A stretch of 64,000 nucleotides of DNA from Metellina segmentata. Its lineage: Eukaryota > Arthropoda > Arachnida > Araneae > Tetragnathidae. A model generated the notes under the pieces. That model was not told the origin of the DNA, made no database searches, and saw only the letters and a list, made by a program, of their open reading frames with translations. Location of the stretch: assembly GCA_947359465.1 (NCBI GenBank), contig OX375873.1:134494899-134558898 (forward strand), written 5' to 3'. The first letter of the stretch is position 1; each line of letters begins with the position of its first letter. This document shows positions 21,440 to 32,312 of the stretch, piece after piece. The translations under genes were made by a program, and so were the position numbers.

Positions 21440-21990
21440 ATTCGTATTTGGTTTGCTTCTCAAACTAAATGGAAATTCGTAGACTTTTGGATAACAGCCA
21501 CCACGGACAACGCTCATTGTCAAATGCGGCCAAATTCGAAATGCGATCCAGATATCCAATCGCGTGACGTCACAATCTCTTGCGATAGTATAAATATTTA
21601 ATTCAAAATTATTTTTTAAAGAAAATCCCTCTATCTTTTACTCTATCTTTAACGATATAGGAGATAGAAAAAAGAACTACAAAACTCAAGTTAAAAATTG
21701 TTATTTTTTTTTTTAGTCTGAGACAAATTGTTCCTCCTCAAAATCAAACGGAAGCCCGAAAAAAATAAATTTAGAATCTGAGATGTTTTATTTTGTTGCC
21801 ATTCCAAAGAAAATAATAATACTTGCATTTTATTAAATTCATACAAAAATGTTCTAGATCGTATTTTAAAATTCTGCGTGACCCAAAAATTGCAAAAAAT
21901 TCGGACTACCTGTGTGCCAAACCCCATTACCGTAAGTGCCATAGATTCGTCAGGACTTAGCGTGCAGAAAACAAACACTTCCTTTTAAAA
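21440..21990 (-). mobile_element. Helitron-family fragment
   Basis: Aligns with 28740-29450 (same orientation) and 57370-58390 (opposite). Shared blocks include TTCTAGATCGTATTTTAAAA, GGACTACCTGTGTGCCAAA and the GGAGATAGAAAAAAGAAC segment. The 5' terminus near 21985 is degenerate (TTTTAAAAAAGAGAGAAGC). Confidence 0.7.
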
Positions 21991-22058
21991 AAGAGAGAAG
22001 CAGTAATGTAAACATAGGAAATTGCAATATAAAAACTCACAGGAAACATGCGTTAGTA

Positions 22059-22110
22059 GTGAATAGCCCGTTGAGCTGCATCAGTTTTACGTTAATTCAA
22101 CTACCTACCC
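22059..22110 (+). mobile_element. SINE 3' tail fragment
   Basis: Matches the end of the SINE-B body: GTGAATAGCCCGTTGAGC, then ACGTTAATTCAACTACCTAC. Confidence 0.65.
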
Positions 22111-22724
22111 CAAAATCAATATCGATTTTCTGATCTATCAACTGTGGAAACAATTTATAAACGACAATTCTTCGGTAGAAACAGAGTCGCGTTCGAACAC
22201 CTCTCAATATGAGCTTGTATGATATTAATGTGTTACATGACTTAGAGGACATGTATGCGTACGATTCCAGATTAGAAATACACACAACTTGGTCTCTTTC
22301 TTCGTGTTATTAATACTGAAATCGTATGCCATAGCTAGCCAGAATCGATTGATGTGCCATCGACAGCATTTCTGATCCAAATCAAGCTCCAATAATCGAT
22401 GCCGTTCCAGTGGATGATTAATCAAAGGCGACTGTTTTCGGCTTTTGTGACAATAGACTTCTGTGCTTCGATCAGCAAAGCGACTGCATTCTTTGTGATC
22501 CTTTTGTCACAAAATAGGGGCTGCTCTCTTAAGGCAAAAAAATCTGAGCCACTTCCGAGAGAAAGTGGTATTGGGAATTAATGGTCCTTTGAAGTTAGTT
22601 TAAGGTCACTAGGGACAGATCATTCTGTTTTTGTCTGTGATCAGATTTATTGTATTGTCAGATTCTTATGGTCAGAGGATTTTTCTGTTTGTTGGCTAAT
22701 TTCCGGCCAGTTGATTTTTATCAC
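22111..22724. other. Unassigned
   Basis: Short frames on both strands; no feature supported. Confidence 0.35.
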
Positions 22725-22935
22725 TAGAACACTACAAGGATGGGCTTGTGAGCCACACTGTATCTCTGGTGTACTACAGGGGGTGGATTCACGTTACACC
22801 GCACATACATCCCCACATTTTAGGTACGTTTCTAGAGAGGCCACACATTCATTCAAGACAGAACAAAATTCTATGCCCTATAGCCGGGATCGAACCAGGC
22901 ACCTTTCTATTCCGAAACTAGCATCCTAATAGTCA
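22725..22935 (-). mobile_element. SINE-D, a separate tRNA-derived SINE
   Basis: On the minus strand it starts with a tRNA-like head containing GCCTGGTTCGATCCCGGC (B box) and TAGTTTCGGAATAGAAAGG, followed by a body around GTGGCCTCTCTAGAAACG. The body is unrelated to the other SINEs in the window. The opposite frame 22711-22929 is not a gene. Confidence 0.6.
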
Positions 22936-23027
22936 AATTTTCTGAATTTATCTCAAGGCTTCCTCGAAATATATTTTTGATGAGAATAAAAAAGGTTAAA
23001 TGTGCATGAATAATTTAGTTCATTCAG

Positions 23028-23278
23028 CTAGGTAGGTAGTTCACTTAACGTCGCACTGGAACAACACAGCAAGCTATTTGCGACGTTTTTCATCCCACTC
23101 TCCAAACTTTCAGTCCACGCCAACGCGAGAACATTTGAGGCCATGAAATATTTAACGTGAACCAGCCCCTCCCACCCAACACGTACAGGATGTTCTGTGG
23201 TTGCATCAAGTTTCGAACTCGAACCCCCTCCGGTTACTAATCCGTAACTCTACCAACTGGTCTACTGTGGCTCAGGAA
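23028..23278 (-). mobile_element. SINE-B copy
   Basis: Plus strand starts with the tail (CTAGGTAGGTAGTTCACTTAA) and ends with the tRNA-like head (GAGTTTCGAACTCGAACCCC region seen as its complement, B box near 23210). Part of the body is deleted between GCGACGTTTTTCATC and CCACTCTCC. Confidence 0.75.
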
Positions 23279-24030
23279 GCCAATCTAATCCGAAATGGTT
23301 GGAGAAAAAGGGCATTAAAAACAAAACTATCAAAGCATCAAGATTATATCTTATGGCGCTGACATGGCAGATACTAACTACATACCCACTTAAAAAATTT
23401 ATAAACGCATAACTGACGGATTAGCTTCTCATCTTCCAACATCAATTTAAATTTTAGTACAAAAATTCAAAAAAGTCCTCGAATAAATGTTATCGTAAAC
23501 TATCCTACAATAATGAACCGGACAGCAAGATGTGATGGTATAAGGGAAAGAATAGAAGCTTTAATAGGGGGATGGTCCCCAAAGTGCCGCAATTACAATA
23601 TTTTTCAATGTTGATTTTTAATGATGTATGAGCGAGAGTTTCAATTTTGTGATATTATTTGGGCAAGTTTCCAAGTTTTATATTTATACTCAATTACATG
23701 GGCTCAATTTACTCACATATTTAGAAACGAAAGCTTTCGCGTTAATTGTCAGAAACTGTTAGCCAAATAACAATTTTTTATAGAATCCTTAGCAAACAAC
23801 TTAAAAGAAGTTGACATGTTCTCGAGTCTTTTTTCTCATGTCTGTATTTGCACTGAATCACCTAGGCTCAATACGGGGAAAAAAAACTAAAAGTAGTTTT
23901 ACTGTGTGCATGGAGCACCGCGAGACTCACGTAAATGTAATTATTGGTACTGCTTCTCATGCATTTGCATTAGAGTGACGTCATAGATGACGGTGAGAAA
24001 CCAACGAATCAGCGGGCTTAAAATTTTCCC
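23279..24030. other. Unassigned
   Basis: No repeat boundary or coding evidence. Confidence 0.35.
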
Positions 24031-24297
24031 ATGTATTCTACACGTGTAAAGATTGGTTATATGCGGCCAGGAAAGACGTTTTACATCCATATCTCGATAC
24101 CACTGCTCGACAGAGTCTGCAACATGACACGGAGCGTTGTCGTCCTGGATGTAACAATCGTCTATTCCATACTATTGCCAGAGCGTAGGAAGAACCTGAT
24201 TGTCCAGAATGTTCATGCAGGTGTCGGCGTTCAATTAACCAGGAACAACATGCAATGGTGCCAGGCCATACCACGAAAAACACCCCCAAACAGGTAG
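24031..24297 (-). pseudogene. Tc1-like transposase core fragment
   Basis: Minus-strand translation across frames gives GCFSWYGLAPLHVV, then LDNQVLPTLWQ, then CYIQDDNAPCHVADSVEQW with the second catalytic Asp motif (QDDNAP), then VKRLSWPH. This is the central-to-late catalytic core of a Tc1-type transposase and belongs to a different subfamily from the copies at 2450, 7395 and 33522. A stop follows VVPG, and both ends are truncated. Confidence 0.7.
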
Positions 24298-24899
24298 TCG
24301 GATTTTATACAAATCCGCTGGCGTCCGGTCCATTATTGTAGGGTAGTGTATGTTAATTCAAAGCTAACGGCATCATACTTAACTTTGCACTGCTATGCAG
24401 GCTAGTGCATGTAATAAGATGTTATAATAGTTTTTGTGGGCGTGCGGGAAATGAAAAGTTTTAACAAAAAAAAAAGGGATAAATCTTACGGAGTGGAGAA
24501 GACATGTTTCAGCTAATATAAGAGAATATTTCTTTCTTATTTTTTTTTACCACGTGGTACAACCAACCATATGAGTACGCTTTTCAGAAGAAAAAGGGGG
24601 AGAGAGAAAAGTCAAAATATTAAAAATATCTCCTGAATATTTAAAAACATGTACAGAGAAACACGCTATTGTTAAAACTACTGGATATTCTATTCACGAT
24701 ACGACGCAAATATTCTATTGTTTATTTACATTTAATGTTGGTTTTGAAATTCTTTTCAAAGAAGTTCTTAGCTTAGTTTTGCTGGTTCTTATAAAATAAT
24801 GGAATATTAGAAACCTATATCCTCAGTTTTTGATAAACACCGTAACAATATCGCCGGCTTAGAATAGAAACGTGTAACTGACACTAAAAATATTGTACG
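24298..24899. other. Unassigned
   Basis: No feature supported. Confidence 0.35.
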
Positions 24900-25437
24900 G
24901 TACAGCTGTTTAACCTTCTTGGTTATTGTCTCGACAAAGTATCTCTTCATTACCAAGCAGACCAACCGGTCTGGTGGTTAAGGTGTTAGCCTCTAGATCG
25001 GGAGGTTCCTGGTTCGAATCCGGGTCAGTGCATGGATATTTCTAAGCGTGTGGTGTAGAGGCGACTGGTGCACCTTAAATCTATCGTGGCCGAAAGTCCT
25101 CTCGTTGGGTTGGTGTGGAAGATTGGAGACTGGGGTGACAGCTCAGGTGTTGTCTCGTCATCTGACCGTGGTTCAAAAGGACGTGGTGTTGTCCTCGGAT
25201 TTCTTCCCTTAGAGGATTGACCCCGGACCGTCGTCAATAGCCCGTTGTGTTGTTCTAGTACGACGTTAATTAAAATTACCTTTCCTCGTCATTACCAAAC
25301 ATGGCCAGATTTTGATCTCGTCATCATAAAAAATCAGCAATATCTTGATGACCAGATATTTCATCATTGGCAAAATTGATTAGATTTTGATGGACGAGAT
25401 ATCTCGTCGAAAACACTCGGATGGTTAAACACTAATG
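24900..25437. mobile_element. Palindrome-core MITE interrupted by a SINE
   Basis: The outer parts (24900-24956 and 25299-25437) belong to a family sharing the palindrome GACGAGATATCTCGTC (here 25393-25408) and AGATTTTGATCTCGTCATCA-like blocks. Relatives are at 30136-30330, 41790-42035 and 45190-45320. A SINE-A was inserted in the middle. Confidence 0.55.
24957..25288 (+). mobile_element. SINE-A, full length, with target duplication
   Basis: Head GCAGACCAACCGGTCTGGTG with A-box-like GTGGTTAAGG and exact B-box GGTTCGAATCC; body with TGTCTCGTCATCTGACCGTG; 3' end TTAATTAAAATTACC. Flanks TCATTACCAA at 24947-24956 and 25289-25298 are identical, extending to 14 bp with one mismatch. This is the best full copy for defining the family together with 40847-41169. 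Confidence 0.9.
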
Positions 25438-25584
25438 AATAGCTTTAAGGTAAAAAGCATTTTTTGAAAGTGTTGTACATTGTTGCTACAGATTACAGCA
25501 TGCCAATGTATGTCTCATCATGTAAATATGACAAAGGATCCAAATTATGTCACTGCTTTAACTCTGGTAACTTAGGCACAGATT
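25438..25584. other. Unassigned spacer
   Basis: Nothing recognised between the palindrome-core MITE and the 84-bp tandem repeat. Confidence 0.35.
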
Positions 25585-25835
25585 TTTGACAATCCTTATG
25601 ATAGGGAATTGAAAACGCGCATGTTCCATACCCGAAGGGGAATTCGATCAGATTGATTTAGGACGTGGTTTTTGACAATCCTTATGATAGGGAATTGAAA
25701 ACTTATGAAGGGGAATTCGAACAGATTGATTTAGGAGAAGTTTTTGACAATCCTTATGATAGGGAATTGAAAACGCGCATGTTCCATACCCGAAGGGGAA
25801 TTCGATCAGATTGATTTGGGACGTGGTCAAAGGAA
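25585..25835. repeat. Three-copy tandem repeat of about 84 bp
   Basis: Units begin TTTTTGACAATCCTTATGAT near 25585, 25669 and 25741 and end in GATTGATTTAGGACGTGG-type sequence. The middle copy lacks 12 bp (the CGCGCATGTTCC part). Minus-strand frames over it are repeat-derived. Confidence 0.85.
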
Positions 25836-25975
25836 GACCACACTAGAATAGATCTACCAAATTTCTTTGTTTCTGTCCGTATTGTCCTGTCATTTTCAAT
25901 AAATAGATACAAAAGATAAAACTGGAATGGAATGGATTTCAAAACGCTTAACATTGTTAAGCTAATTTTGGACTA

Positions 25976-26357
25976 GTGCGTGATTTTTTATTACTAACTC
26001 CTGGGCATTTTCTCATTGGTTCTCCTTTTACTGGAATATCAGAGCCTGTTCTCAAGGAAATTAAACTTAATCAACTGGATAGATATGGCAGTTACTGCAA
26101 AGATTGTTCCAGCATTTTTGGAAAAGGTGGAGTAATGAGTATCTTTCGAGATTGCAACAACGACCAAAATGGGCTCCTTCAAGGGCCAATCTGAAGTTAG
26201 GAGATTTGGTTCTAATTAAAAACGAATTCCTTTCTCCTCTACGATGAAAGTTAGAGAGAATTTGTGCTATATTTTCTGCCTCTGATGGCAAGGCCCGTGT
26301 AGTGAATGTTGACCATAATGTGTCCGAAAACATCTCAGATTATGAGTTTTTGCTCTA
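25976..26357 (+). pseudogene. BEL/Pao retrotransposon C-terminal remnant (DUF5641-like)
   Basis: The frame from 25976 reads LLTPGHFLIGSPFTGI then KEIKLNQLDR, the signature start of the BEL/Pao domain downstream of the integrase. A frameshift near 26086 continues with HFWKRWSNEYL, LQQRPKW, LKLGDLVLIKNEF and ASDGKARVVNV, ending at a stop near 26357. One internal stop follows the SPLR segment. The rest of the polyprotein is absent. A mariner element begins 20 bp downstream. Confidence 0.8.
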
Positions 26358-26376
26358 AGCCCACGGTATATGAATG

Positions 26377-27610
26377 CAGAGGCTGTTTGGACATTTTTTG
26401 AACGATTTTAATGCACTGAAGATAAATGTTTTAATAAAAATTTTGTATTTTAAATGTTTTAGTTGATAGCTCTTATTGCTAACTATCTTTCTACACCTTA
26501 ATTTCCAAGATAATAATGACTTTTGCGGTGTCGAGGCAAAGGTATTTTGTCCCATTCCTTTTCTACATAACCAATAGGTGATAATGGGTTTAGCAGTTCT
26601 TGAATGGTTTTCGTTCGATGTTCTGATGATGTTCTTTTTAAAAGTACCTGGGTGAGACACCTGGAGATTTAACAGGAATATCATTAAAGGTATTGACTTG
26701 ATACCACTTTCTTGTTCCATTTTTTCCAAGAGTTTAACAGTGGATTTGATGTGTGGCTGCTTGCTTTATCCTGATGCAGCTTTACTATTTGTTTGCACTG
26801 TGTGTAAAGATTTGGTATTTATTTTTTGAATATTGGGTATGAAATATGGTTTTGATAGTACGTGGGAATTCCCTTAGAGAAAGTTTCTTTAGATTCTTCG
26901 AACCACTCTCCCACGTTGCACTTTTTACGATGTTTTCTCCTCTTTTATGATAATAAATAGTTCCTTTTTATTGCAATCATTTAAATACACCCAGGCTTCG
27001 TCTATTGTCACAAAAAATTTCCATCTTTCTACAGATAAATGTTTCTCATATAGAATTCTACAGCGAGTTCTGCGTTCTGCAATATGTCCTGGTGTGATAG
27101 ACAATGAACGTTATATTTTTTGGCCTTTTTAAGATTCAAATCACTGTTAATTATTTTATTTACAGTTGAAACTGTACATTTTAATGACTTTGCAATAATC
27201 CTCTGATTTGGAGGATTCTCTTTTAAAATTGAAGATCTTATCTTACAAATATTATCAGAATTTTTTTTTTTTTTTTTGGATACGTATTTGGAAGTATTTT
27301 TCCAATTTTACGTTTTGTTTCCTTTCTTATTACTAATACTACCTATCGTACCTTTAGATATCGAAAAACCAGGAATTTTACAACGTTTTTGAATAATTGA
27401 GTGAACATCTTACTCTTCTGAAAGATCGGAAACAGCACTTCATCCATTGCTTATTTAAAAGCGCCATTTTGAAATTAAACAAGACTCGGAGTTCGCAAAC
27501 GATTAGTTATTCTTCAACTATTTAACTGCTGCGAACATAAAATTCGTTCGCAGCAAACGATTTTTTTATAGCTCATCAAAATCATTCAAAAAATGTCCCA
27601 ACAGACTCTG
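26377..27610 (-). mobile_element. Mariner-like element, complete ends, dead transposase
   Basis: Terminal inverted repeats CAGAGGCTGTTTGGACATTT (26377) and CAGAGTCTGTTGGGACATTT (reverse complement of the right end at 27610) continue for about 37 bp with few differences. TA follows the right end; the left flank is TG. On the minus strand the coding remnant runs from a helix-turn-helix part (RIIAKSLKCTVSTVNKII, about 27200) through VTIDEAWVYLND with the first catalytic Asp (about 27000) and KLHQDKASSHTS with the second (about 26765). It ends in IPVKSPGVSPRYF, where the expected final catalytic residue is lost. Multiple stops and frameshifts make it inactive. Confidence 0.85.
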
Positions 27611-28270
27611 TACACAATACTAAGCGGAAAAGAATAAAATTTAACGCTATTTCCATCTCGATTAGGTGGTACATAGCAAATTCAAACTTGATTTTTATAA
27701 TGTATCTGAAATATTACAGTGACTTCCAGGGAATGATGCGGTTGAAGATATTGACTATTCCAGGCTATTTCACGTCTCATTTCCTTCGTGGTTAAAGAAA
27801 CATTTACTCCCCTATCACCCACACAGTTGAGGGAAGCAACGATGGGGGAAAAAGTAACATCCATCTGATTCGGATCATTTCGCAGGGTTTGGAATAAATC
27901 CCTCGTCCATTCAGACGGATGAATTTGACTCCTGCTTTTGTGTTAATACCGGTTCGCGTGCGACTACTGGTCTATGATTAATCACCCGTCCTGGTTAGAT
28001 CACGTTGCGTAATTAGAAGTATGCTAATTATTTGTTAATGATATTCACAAACAGTGACGCTTTTCTGGAAACTTCTTTGCTGAGAGCTTCAGCAATGCAA
28101 ATGAACTTTAACTAAAAGTGCCTATTAGATGAATTTTTAAAGTCGATAGTCTGGAATAGTTAATCTTGTACTACAAAATAGCAGTAGAAGTGATACCAGG
28201 CTGAACGATATGGATGGTTTGTCAATTTTTCTGGGTGCGCGTAACCTAACTTTTATCATATCCTTATACT
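27611..28270. other. Unassigned, possibly flank of the BEL/Pao remnant
   Basis: No recognisable LTR or coding sequence. If the mariner element is removed, this joins the BEL/Pao stop-codon side, so it could hold untranslated retroelement sequence. Confidence 0.3.
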
Positions 28271-28527
28271 CCCAGGTGCAGAATTATATTCAGTGTTCTG
28301 CAACACAACAACTCCAAGCAATTTCAATTGTTCTGTAGGCATTTTGTCCGAAGTTTGAAAATTGCAATCAAATCAAAAACAGACGTAAAACAGAATTATC
28401 CGCTCAATATGTATAAAATATTTATAATAAAACATCAAAATTAATAAATTGCTTTATTTATTTAAAACCAAGGCATACTTTCAGAATTTTCAATTCTGTC
28501 GATAGTTTTTGAAAAATATTTTGTTAT

Positions 28528-28570
<43 letters not shown>

Positions 28571-28650
28571 AGTTGTGTTATTTATAAAGTGTTTGTAGTA
28601 ATTTGAGGCGGTGCAGATAGGTTATTCCGTAGCTACTTTCTGCTCTCGGG
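28271..28650. mobile_element. hAT-type MITE, copy A
   Basis: Begins CCCAGGTGCAGAATTATATT and ends with TTTCTGCTCTCGGG, aligning with the copies at 43303 and 44533. It is shorter because the segment between the AGCTAC block and the terminal TTTCTGCTC is deleted. A (CA)n microsatellite of about 37 bp (28531-28567) has expanded inside. The 8-bp duplication is not recognisable. Confidence 0.75.
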
Positions 28651-28654
28651 CTCG

Positions 28655-28739
28655 TGAGCATGAAGTGAGTTTGAAGTGCCAGCTCAAGTGTGACCTCGTC
28701 ATCTGACTGTGGTTCAAAATTACGAAGTATGATCTTCAA
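28655..28739 (+). mobile_element. SINE body fragment
   Basis: Contains GTGCCAGCTCAAGTGTGACC, then CATCTGACTGTGGTTCAAAA from the shared SINE body, joined at its 3' side to a Helitron fragment. Confidence 0.65.
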
Positions 28740-29450
28740 ATCGCACCTATGGTCATACCACCACGGGAAACGCCGAGATGGCTTCGTTATTATGGAATGC
28801 GGCCAAATTCGAATTGCGAAGAGATCCAATCGGTGGGACGTCACAATCTCTTGCGAAAATATAAATATTTATTTGAAAAATTTTTCTTTAAAAATCAAAC
28901 GTATAAGGTATCTTATCTCTCTGGTGTCAAATTTTCCGCAGATTTAAAATTCGTGGAAATTTTTAATCTATCTTTAACGATCCCGATTTTACAAAAAAAA
29001 ATTAAACAATGCCAGTCAAAGTGTTTTTTATTTGTTTTGCTTTCCTTCGCTGTTTTCTTCGCGCTGGAAATCATATTTTTAGGTATCGATCTAATGTAAA
29101 ATTTTCCGCAGATTTCAAAACCCTCTGAAATGTTTACTTCATCTTCAGCGGTCTAGGAGATAGATAAAATAAATACATAACTCCAGTTAAAACTATTCGT
29201 CCGCTGAAAAATCGTTCCTCGGAAAATGAAATGGAACGGGAAAAATAAATTTAGAATCTGTCATCTCTTTATGTTGTTGCCATTCTAAAGAAAACAATAA
29301 TAATTAAATATTAATATGCTCTAGATTAAATTTTAAAAGAAAAATTGCAAACATTTGGACTACCGGTGTGGCAAATCCCATTAGTGTAAGTGCCATAGGT
29401 CAGGACAATCCACACACACACAGACAAACATTTGCTTTTATAATAGTACA
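28740..29450 (-). mobile_element. Helitron copy, 5' part
   Basis: The minus strand starts near 29450 with TCTGTACTATTATAAAAGC and a GT-rich stretch, then follows the same order of blocks as 57370-58390: CTATGGCACTTACACTAATG, TCTAGAGCATATTAA and AATCTGCGGAAAATTT. It has no 3' CTRR hairpin end, so it is truncated or chimeric with the SINE fragment at 28655-28739. No coding capacity. Confidence 0.7.
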
Positions 29451-29793
29451 GATTGTACAATATTACTGTGATCCAAGAGACTTTCGCAACTTTTAACTAT
29501 CGTTTATCATGATTCGTAATATATAAATATGATGGAATAAACAGGTATACTTATAAACAGGAAAATTTTTTCCTTTAAAACGAATACGAGGCAATTATCT
29601 TAAAGTGTTGTAATGTAAGCTCATAAGGACATTTCTATTTTACATTTAGAAAATATAATTAAATTATAGAAAAACATCCATAAAAGATTAAATACAAAAT
29701 TTAAAACAAGAACATAGTCTGTACGATGAAAAAATCTTTTATCAAGTTACCTTGCAGGATCTCACGTAAGTCGTCCATTCTCGCTATTAAAAA

Positions 29794-30135
29794 AAACTGA
29801 CCAGATATTGTTATACTAGAAGTCCCTGTCTCTAAAAAACTGACCAGATCTTGTTATACTAGAAGTCCCTGTCTCTAAAAAACTATCCAGATCTTGTTGT
29901 ACTAGAAGTCCCTGTCTCTAAAAAAATTGACCAGATCTTGTTATACTAGAAGTCCCTGTCTCTAAAAAACTAACCAGATCTTGTTGTACTAGAAGTCCCT
30001 GTCTCTAAAAAACTGACCAGATCTTGTTATACTAGAAGTCCCTGTCTCTAAAAAACTATCCAGATCTTATTGTACTAGAAGTCCCTGTCTCTAAAAAAAT
30101 TGACTAGATCTTGTTATACGAGATGTCCTTGTCTC
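29794..30135. repeat. Eight-copy tandem repeat of about 43 bp
   Basis: Units of the form CCAGATCTTGTTATACTAGA plus AGTCCCTGTCTCTAAAAAA repeat eight times. Alternating variants (TGACCAG, TATCCAG, TTGACCAG; TTATAC or TTGTAC) recur in a two- to four-unit order, suggesting block duplication. The last unit is divergent. Not a CRISPR array: units are contiguous, with no unique spacers. Confidence 0.85.
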
Positions 30136-30330
30136 TAAAGAAATTGGCCATATTTTGATCTCGTAATCATAAAAAAAGACCAACATTATTTTGATGACGA
30201 GATAACACATCACCAAGTTTTTGTTGGTGTGTTGATGATGGCGAGATCAAGCCCTGGTCATTTTTCTAGTAACGAGATATCTCGTCCATCAAGATCCTAT
30301 CAGTTTTCTTCGTTAAGAGTTATTTGTGTG
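30136..30330. mobile_element. Palindrome-core MITE copy
   Basis: Carries AACGAGATATCTCGTC (30271-30286) and TTTTGATCTCGTAATCAT, as in the copies at 25300 and 41959. The interior contains a further dyad around CACCAAGTTTTTGTTGGTG. Confidence 0.55.
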
Positions 30331-30887
30331 GAGACAACCATTAAAAGTGTTTAGACGTGTTTCAAAAATAAAAAATATTTTGAGCTGTGCCCCTATTGCA
30401 ACCCATAAGTGATATATCACCTCTGATCACGAAAGCCCTGACTTACTCCCTTGAGCCTCAGAGCTTCGTGGAAACCATTTTATTAAGCGTTACACTACTG
30501 GGCTGGATAGTTGTGATATTATTTAGCTTTTCGAAGTTCCTTTCGCTGTTATCTAGTGATCAGGAAGTAAAAATGACATGAATAGATGTCTGTCCAGCCA
30601 TCTGTTACTGGCGATTAGACACTCAACTTGCTGTAATAAGAAGGAGAAAACGATGGAAGCATAGAAACTTTGGGGCTTTAATTTCCAAACTTTCGGCAAA
30701 GCGCTTTCGGCTCTGTGAAAAGCTCTCTTTGAAGTACACTCTCCCTTTGACTAAGATGCAGAATTACTTTTCAATACGTTGCTAGAATAGATCGCGTTAG
30801 AGTTTGGGTCAAAGTCGAAAAAGAAAAAGGAGAGGTGAATTTAGGTTCTTTCATAGTAAAGATGAGAACGCTTAATTTGCTTGTTTT
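30331..30887. other. Unassigned
   Basis: A 64-aa plus frame (30387-30581) has a hydrophobic C-terminal part but no support as a gene. Confidence 0.3.
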
Positions 30888-31010
30888 AGGTAGATAGGTA
30901 ATTGATTCAATGTTACGCTGGAGCGACAACGCTTTTGTCCTCAGATTATTCCCTTCTGTTTTGATCATGGAACGTCATCAACAACCCGGAGTGATGCTTG
31001 GATGTCACGG
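30888..31010. mobile_element. Decayed SINE fragment
   Basis: Contains the tail (GGTAGATAGGTAATTGATTC) and pieces of the GTCCTCAGATTATTCCCTTC and CATGGAACGTCATCAACAAC body blocks in a rearranged order. Confidence 0.5.
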
Positions 31011-31584
31011 TCACTAGGTGTTGATTCCACATGAGAATATGTACTAGAGGTATTAGTATGGTTTTAAATGATTATATATATGCCAGGTGTTTTTGGGACA
31101 CCTTGTTAGCCAAAAGTGAATTGTAAACGAGCTTCATCATTAAGACATCAAATACGCTGTAGAATTAATCCATGCCCTTTTAGAATTTTGTGCTGTCAAA
31201 ATGGCAACACCGCATACCCTGGCCCAGAATCCTCTGAATCTCCGGAACCAATGAGAGGGGAAGAAGGTTTCAGAGCTACTGGTGATTTCAAACACGAAGG
31301 TTGTGTTAAGTTGACGGATAAACTTTTTCAATGGAGACATTTTCAGAACCCTTTCTCTTTATTGTTGTCCCTACGTGTTTGTACTGTTGTTCCGTTTTGA
31401 TGTTTAAATCAATATTTTAACTGTCCAACTTTCGATTCTTTTAGGCTATCTCTCTCCATCCTGATTTTCAGAATAAGTGCTGTAGTGTCGAACCTAAATA
31501 TGCTCTGGATTCATTGAACATCAGTTCAATGAGCGGGAAACACCTTTAAATCGTTATTCACGCATTAGCCAACATGTCGAACCA
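31011..31584. other. Unassigned; short opposing frames
   Basis: Frames at 31116-31400 (plus) and 31140-31340 (minus) overlap without recognisable motifs. Confidence 0.3.
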
Positions 31585-32312
31585 GGTAGGTAAGTATTTT
31601 GATTAACGTCGCACTGGAGCGAAGCGTCGTGTTATTGGCAAGGGTCAGAGATCAAATCGGTAGGGAGAGAACCGAGGACAACACCTTATAATTTAGAACT
31701 ACAGTCATATGACGAAGTTGACACCCGAGCTGGCATCCCACTCTCCAAACATCATCACATTTGAGAACATTTGAGGCTATTACATATTTAACGTGAGCCG
31801 CGGTAGCTCAGTTAGTAGAGCGTCGGGCTCGCATAGGAAGGGTTGTGGGTTCTGTCCTCAGCGGAGCCTGCAATTCTGATGGTTGCGAGATCGGCGCTTG
31901 GACCTGGCTAAAGACCGTTGTGTTCGCTAATGGTGGCTGGGGTACGTTAAATAGGTCGTGGTCACAATATCCCCCATGTTCTCATACCAAATCAATACCT
32001 CTGGGGGTACCTAATCAGGGGGTTATTGACCTCTGATTGGGATCTAAATTACGGTATGTGTAAGTGAATGGATGCTTGAAAGGGACCTTCCTGTAAAAAG
32101 GATGTGTCATGTATGAAGAAGTCCAACCCTCCGGGGCAATGGCACCCCCAATTGGGCCATATATGGCCTGCACGACAACAACAACATATTTAACGTGCAC
32201 TACTCCCTTCCTCACGATTACACGACGGTGTTGAGCTGGAACGAGTCTCGAACTAATTTTTTCGGTTGCTAATCCGTTGCTCTTCCAACTAGGTTAACTC
32301 GGCTCTCGGCTT
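31585..32312 (-). mobile_element. SINE-B interrupted by SINE-C
   Basis: Tail and body lie at 31585-31795; the head-proximal part and tRNA-like head (ending AACTCGGCTC at about 32305) lie at 32198-32312. Removing 31796-32183 and one copy of the duplication restores a continuous SINE-B. Confidence 0.8.
31796..32183 (+). mobile_element. SINE-C with 14-bp target duplication
   Basis: The head GCCGCGGTAGCTCAGTTAGT with GTTGTGGGTTCTGTCCTC (degenerate B box) shows tRNA origin. The body contains GGTTGCGAGATCGGCGCTTG and ATCAATACCTCTGGGGGTAC, and it ends in (ACA)n. ACATATTTAACGTG flanks it at 31782-31795 and 32184-32197 without mismatch. I recognise this SINE as a common spider repeat. It is not a functional tRNA gene because no acceptor-stem pairing is kept. 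Confidence 0.88.

Noticed and set aside
28531..28567. CA repeat as a possible Z-DNA or regulatory element
   Set aside because: A simple microsatellite expanded within a MITE; nothing in the context supports a regulatory role.
29794..30135. CRISPR-like regular repeats
   Set aside because: Units are contiguous, with no unique spacers and no cas genes, in a eukaryotic setting.
31796..31870. Possible tRNA gene (good A-box-like and B-box-like words)
   Set aside because: It is the head of SINE-C: there is no acceptor-stem pairing, a SINE body and ACA tail follow, and a target duplication flanks the whole unit. The same reasoning removes the B-box hits at 13840, 25010, 34000, 40910 and 22890.
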